A stretch of DNA of 9,412 nt from Methylococcales bacterium (GTDB lineage Bacteria; Pseudomonadota; Gammaproteobacteria; Methylococcales; Methylomonadaceae). Made by a program: the position numbers and the translations under genes. Shown here in pieces: positions 6,053 to 9,412 of the stretch; the stretch's first letter is position 1, and every line of letters begins with the position of its first letter. The DNA lies in assembly GCA_023144875.1 (NCBI GenBank), contig JAGLEW010000051.1:1-9412 (forward strand). The letters run 5' to 3'. The notes below the pieces were generated by a model. The model did not search any database. It was not told the origin of the DNA and saw only the letters and a list, made by a program, of their open reading frames with translations.

Positions 6053-6742
6053 ATGGAAACTTTACTTTTTAGTGTTTATCCTTACATCGCTTTAACCACT
6101 TTTTTAGTGGGCAGTTTGATCCGTTTTGACCGTGAACAGTACACATGGAAAGCCGATTCGAGTCAACTTTTTGAAAAAGAACAATTACGTAAAGGCAGTA
6201 TTTTATTTCATATTGGCATATTAGCCTTGTTTATGGGACATGCGGCAGGTTTGTTAACCCCTCACTCGTGGTTTTTAGGTCTTGGTGTTTCTGATATGGT
6301 GCACCAATATGTGGCTATTATTGCGGGGGCTGTTTTTGGTTCATTATGTATGATGGGCGGCGTTATTTTATGGAAACGGCGAATGACTAATCCAAGAGTA
6401 CGCGCCAATAGCCATTTTATGGATATTTTTATTCTTAATTGGTTATTAGTTACATTAGGTGTGGGTTTATTAACCATTCCCGTTTCTATCTATCATGCTT
6501 TTAGTGGTGATGCTTCTGTCATGGTGTCATTGGCAGATTGGGCGCAAAGTATTGTGAGCTTTCAAGGTGATGCGACGCTTTTATCCGAAGTCGGTTTTTT
6601 ATATAAAATTCATTTATTTTTAGGAATGAGTGTGTTTTTATTATTTCCTTTCACACGGTTAGTGCATGTATGGAGTGTCCCTATTGGATATTTAATGCGC
6701 CCTTACCAAATTGTGCGTAGTAAATATGTTCGTTATCGTTAG
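6053..6742 (+). CDS. narI: Respiratory nitrate reductase gamma subunit NarI (cytochrome b)
   Basis: NarI is the inner-membrane dihaem cytochrome b that oxidises quinol on the periplasmic side and anchors NarGH. The 229-residue length is normal. Five hydrophobic segments are visible at about 6–24, 48–68, 84–107, 124–146 and 184–205. The four haem-ligand histidines fall at H53 and H63 (FHIGILALFMGH) and at H187 and H205 (IHLFLGMS and RLVHVWSVP). QYTWKA near residue 30, KRRMTNPRVRA (109–118) and WAQSIVSFQG (163–172) are also characteristic. The gap to narJ is 8 nt. No clear terminator follows; the short AGTT/AACT hairpin after the stop is too weak. No narK transporter or molybdenum-cofactor gene follows. 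Confidence 0.96.
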   Translation: METLLFSVYPYIALTTFLVGSLIRFDREQYTWKADSSQLFEKEQLRKGSILFHIGILALFMGHAAGLLTPHSWFLGLGVSDMVHQYVAIIAGAVFGSLCMMGGVILWKRRMTNPRVRANSHFMDIFILNWLLVTLGVGLLTIPVSIYHAFSGDASVMVSLADWAQSIVSFQGDATLLSEVGFLYKIHLFLGMSVFLLFPFTRLVHVWSVPIGYLMRPYQIVRSKYVRYR

Positions 6743-6805
6743 TTGAAAAACTGAGGTACGCATTATTTTTATCCGCTAAAAAAATACTTAATGAATAGGA
6801 AAAGC

Positions 6806-7768
6806 ATGTCTTTAGTCAAATCAAGAGATAATTATGACAAGCTAAAAGCGATTAAGTTATTTGAAAATATTGATCCTGAGTTTATTCAAACCTTTTTAAA
6901 AGACTCGAGAGAAAAAAATTTAATGGTTGGTGATATTTTATTGTCGCCACAAAAACATAATGAACACGTGTATATTCTCTTATCGGGAAAACTAGAGGTT
7001 CATTTAGATTCTCTGGAGAATCCTGCGTTAAGTTCAGTGAGGGTGGGGGAATGTGTTGGGGAGATTTCGATTATTGATACCTTATCCCCTTCTGCTTATG
7101 TTGTTGCCACAGAAGACTCAGAAGTATTGGAACTCAATAAAGGTACGATCTGGGATATGATTAATGGTTCTCATACCTTAGCCAAAAATTTACTGTATAT
7201 CTTAAGTTCTCGGATACGCTATGGCAATGGCATTATTTCAGATCACCTTGAGGCTCAAAAAGAACTGCAACATATTGCCATGGTGGACAGTTTAACGGGG
7301 CTTTATAATCGACATTGGTTCAATGATATTTTTAAACGCCAGCTTGCGCATTGTTTATTAGGAAGCCTTAAGCTATCACTTATTTTATTGGATATTGATC
7401 ATTTTAAATCGTTTAATGATCGTTTTGGGCATCTTGTTGGTGACATCGTTTTAAAAAAAATTTCAGAAGCAATGCTCACCAGTCTGCGCTCTAGTGATAC
7501 CCTTGCGCGTTTTGGTGGTGAAGAGTTTATTGTTTTATTGCCTGAGACGCATTTGCCAAAATCCTTAGCCATTGCTGAAAATATTCGTAAATCTATTAGT
7601 CGGTTAGCGTTGAAAGATGATGAAAACAATGCGTTACCTAAAGTAACGGTTTCATTAGGGATTGGTCAATTAACGATTGGCGACAGTGAAACTTCGCTGA
7701 TAAAAAAAGCCGATGATGCTTTATATAAAGCGAAAAATCAAGGCCGCAATCGAGTGCAAGTTTTTTAA
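6806..7768 (+). CDS. Diguanylate cyclase with N-terminal cyclic-nucleotide-binding-like domain
   Basis: This cytoplasmic signalling protein is predicted to make c-di-GMP from two GTP. Counting from the chosen start (320 residues), a CRP-like cNMP-binding fold covers ~15–120 (VYILLSGKLEV, then GECVGEISIID). A short helical linker (DHLEAQKELQ) leads to a GGDEF domain at ~160–320. Its signature is FGGEEF (GGEEF 237–241), with an RxxD inhibitory site (R228–D231) five residues upstream. The DSLTGLYNR entry motif and the ALYKAKNQGRNR end are canonical. The expected phosphate-binding Arg of the cNMP pocket is Pro (LSPSAYVVA), so the natural ligand is uncertain. AGGA at 6797–6800 favours the ATG at 6806 over an in-frame ATG at 6791, which has no ribosome site. 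It lies about 60 nt after narI and could be read through from it or use a weak promoter of its own (TTGAAA 6743–6748, TATTTT 6764–6769). Its 3' end overlaps convergent dacB. Confidence 0.93.
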   Translation: MSLVKSRDNYDKLKAIKLFENIDPEFIQTFLKDSREKNLMVGDILLSPQKHNEHVYILLSGKLEVHLDSLENPALSSVRVGECVGEISIIDTLSPSAYVVATEDSEVLELNKGTIWDMINGSHTLAKNLLYILSSRIRYGNGIISDHLEAQKELQHIAMVDSLTGLYNRHWFNDIFKRQLAHCLLGSLKLSLILLDIDHFKSFNDRFGHLVGDIVLKKISEAMLTSLRSSDTLARFGGEEFIVLLPETHLPKSLAIAENIRKSISRLALKDDENNALPKVTVSLGIGQLTIGDSETSLIKKADDALYKAKNQGRNRVQVF

Positions 7769-9411
7769 GGTTTTCGAATAATAGAAAAAGGCTTTTCATC
7801 AATAGTGAGCGGGTGATATCTTTTAGCCGTCCATTCAATCAACCTATTATGTGTTGCTAAGACCCGTGCTTTTGCACCGCTCCCATTATGTAAAATAACC
7901 ACAACATAGGTTGCGCCGTTATTGCCCTCAACATAGCCTGCAATGGCTCTTGAATTACGTAATGTGCCTGTTTTCATAAAGCTTCGACGGGCAGCAACCG
8001 TACCTCTCATACGACGTTTTAGTGTCCCATCTACCCCCATAATGGGCAATGAATTCCATAATAATCGACGATTTGGGCTGTTATAAGCATCAATTAATAA
8101 CTCACCAATATGACGCGCTGATACCTGACTGGTTCGGCTTAGCCCCGAGCCATTTTCAATTTTCAATTCCGAAAAATTTAACCCTTTACTAGCAAACCAT
8201 TGTTTGATTTTATGCACGCCCTTAGTGGGGTTGGCGGGCAAACTTGCTTTAGCGGCAATACTTAAAAAAAGTTGTTTGGCCATCACATTGTTACTTTTTT
8301 TATTAATTAATGGCAGTATATCTTTAACAGGCTTGCCTTTAAATCGGTACAGCAATCGTGCATTTTTAGGGGTAGGTGCAATGATAAACCGATGATTTTC
8401 GATAAAACCACTAAACTCTGTTTCCCACATTTTTCGGATCGTACCATTTAACATAGCGGTTGGTTCTGCAATCGCCGTTCTGTAACGTCGGTTACCACAA
8501 CGACTGGATAATGAGCCTTTAAAATAAACATTGGTTTTATTGGCCGTTGGCCGTTTGACCCACATGCTTGGACTGGCATAGCGGCCTTTGCATTTTACAT
8601 TTTTAAGTTTTAAATTATTGATGATAGTGACATTGTGCGATGGGTATAAAGAGACAATATTAGCTCTACCTTTTTGAGGCGTGACGACAAACTCGCTAAT
8701 GCGCTCATTAAATAGCAACGCATCAGGTTGGGCATTATAAAATTTATAGGCTTTACCATCAAAGTCAGCGGAACTATTTCTGTTTGGGCTGAAATAGGTA
8801 TTATCTAAGATCAAACTTCCCCTAATCGTAGAAACGCCTTTTCGATGTAATTCGCTTAAAATGACTCTTAAATCTCGAGGTTTAAAATCAGGATAGCCAT
8901 AGCCTTTTAAAATTAAATCCCCTTCTAAAATACCATTTTTTATTTCACCTGTGGCATAAAGTTCAACAGGCCACCGATAATTTGTGCCTAATATTCCTAA
9001 TGCGGCATAAGTGGTTACAAGTTTCATAACCGATGCAGGATTTCTTGGAATATCCTCATTAAAGGTTAATAGAGGCGCTGTTTTTGAAACTTCGCGAATA
9101 TAAACACTGATACCATTTTCACTGACTTTAAGTTTTCTTAATCGAGCGCTAATTATTTCTGGAAGTTGAGTATATTGTGCATAAGCTCTTGGGTTACTTT
9201 TCTTAGGGATTATTTTAGGGGCTTTCGGTCTTTTCGGTGTTTTTTTTATAATTCGAAACGGACGTTCTTTTTTTATAGGTAAGGATGGTTTTTTTTGAAT
9301 TACAGCGACGGTAGGATTATGGCGCGGAGGGTTTTTGTCAGGAATTACGGGGGTTTCTGAACATGCAACTGGTAATAGCGATAGGATAATAATCGCGGGA
9401 ATTTTTTTTAA
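7765..9411 (-). CDS. dacB: PBP4-type D-alanyl-D-alanine carboxypeptidase/endopeptidase DacB (start just beyond the right edge)
   Basis: This class C penicillin-binding protein (peptidase S13) trims or cleaves D-Ala-mDAP bonds in peptidoglycan outside the inner membrane. The frame is open to the window edge with 548 visible residues. The methionine at 9027 is internal, because the catalytic serine lies just before it. Motifs, numbered from the first visible codon, are SVMK at 127–130 (nucleophile and base), SNN at 373–375, ENGSGLSR near 419–426 and KTGT from 480. The visible N-terminus is a hydrophobic segment ending LLPVAC (C17), which looks like a lipoprotein signal with an imperfect lipobox (Pro at -3). 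A basic linker at ~18–74 with about 13 Pro and 12 Lys precedes the enzyme domain and is unusual for PBP4. Only a residue or few appear to be missing. It ends within the last bases of the convergent cyclase gene. Confidence 0.93.
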   Translation of the reverse strand, partial: LKKIPAIIILSLLPVACSETPVIPDKNPPRHNPTVAVIQKKPSLPIKKERPFRIIKKTPKRPKAPKIIPKKSNPRAYAQYTQLPEIISARLRKLKVSENGISVYIREVSKTAPLLTFNEDIPRNPASVMKLVTTYAALGILGTNYRWPVELYATGEIKNGILEGDLILKGYGYPDFKPRDLRVILSELHRKGVSTIRGSLILDNTYFSPNRNSSADFDGKAYKFYNAQPDALLFNERISEFVVTPQKGRANIVSLYPSHNVTIINNLKLKNVKCKGRYASPSMWVKRPTANKTNVYFKGSLSSRCGNRRYRTAIAEPTAMLNGTIRKMWETEFSGFIENHRFIIAPTPKNARLLYRFKGKPVKDILPLINKKSNNVMAKQLFLSIAAKASLPANPTKGVHKIKQWFASKGLNFSELKIENGSGLSRTSQVSARHIGELLIDAYNSPNRRLLWNSLPIMGVDGTLKRRMRGTVAARRSFMKTGTLRNSRAIAGYVEGNNGATYVVVILHNGSGAKARVLATHNRLIEWTAKRYHPLTIDEKPFSIIRKP

Positions 9412-9412
9412 T

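Noticed and set aside
6740..6755. Terminator after narI
   Set aside because: AGTT-GAAA-AACT forms only a 4-bp stem and is not followed by a T-run.
6791..6805. Earlier ATG for the diguanylate cyclase
   Set aside because: There is no ribosome site before 6791, whereas AGGA at 6797–6800 is placed for 6806. The difference is only five residues and is not fully decided.
8204..8395. Small plus-strand open frame of 63 codons
   Set aside because: It is antisense to conserved dacB coding sequence, has no ribosome site and shows no recognisable product.

Overview
The window is an AT-rich, densely coded bacterial segment that looks gammaproteobacterial. The evidence is the lysA–dapF linkage, two gammaproteobacteria-type proteins of unknown function (DUF2333 and DUF4389), a class C PBP4 gene and a Nar-type respiratory nitrate reductase operon. 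A Methylococcales- or Thiotrichales-like host would fit, but that is inference. No tRNA, rRNA, CRISPR array, transposase or phage gene was seen.

Layout. (1) Positions 1–2095 hold the 3' end of lysA, a lysine-rich membrane protein of unknown function, and dapF. DapF makes meso-diaminopimelate and LysA decarboxylates it to lysine. The unknown gene sits between them, and its last ~60 residues look like a small beta-barrel (Sm/SH3-like) domain. (2) Positions 2100–3640 have a probable extended -10 promoter, then a DUF2333 membrane-anchored protein and a small DUF4389 membrane protein. (3) Positions 3641–3948 are non-coding. This stretch contains a 67-nt near-perfect inverted repeat, a NarL-type heptamer, a 10-bp palindrome and a TATAAT box. 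(4) Positions 3949–6742 are narH, narJ and narI, tightly packed and with all cofactor ligands intact. (5) Positions 6806–7768 encode a cyclic-nucleotide-binding-fold plus GGDEF diguanylate cyclase. (6) Positions 7765–9411, on the minus strand, encode a PBP4-type D-Ala-D-Ala carboxypeptidase/endopeptidase (dacB). It extends to the right edge of the window and carries a lipoprotein-like signal and a Pro/Lys-rich linker.

The main anomaly is that narHJI is complete and conserved but narG, the catalytic molybdenum subunit normally encoded immediately upstream of narH, is absent. The space is occupied by the inverted repeat and an apparently independent promoter, and two unrelated membrane-protein genes lie beyond it. 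I see no narG remnant in the gap. NarH (electron transfer), NarJ (assembly chaperone of NarG) and NarI (quinol-oxidising cytochrome b) make sense only with a catalytic partner. Either narG lies elsewhere, or another molybdoenzyme subunit is used, or this is a recent rearrangement or an assembly join.

Other points of interest are a diguanylate cyclase with an intact active site and inhibitory site whose sensory cNMP pocket lacks the phosphate-binding Arg, and 3' ends that overlap between the convergent diguanylate cyclase and dacB genes.
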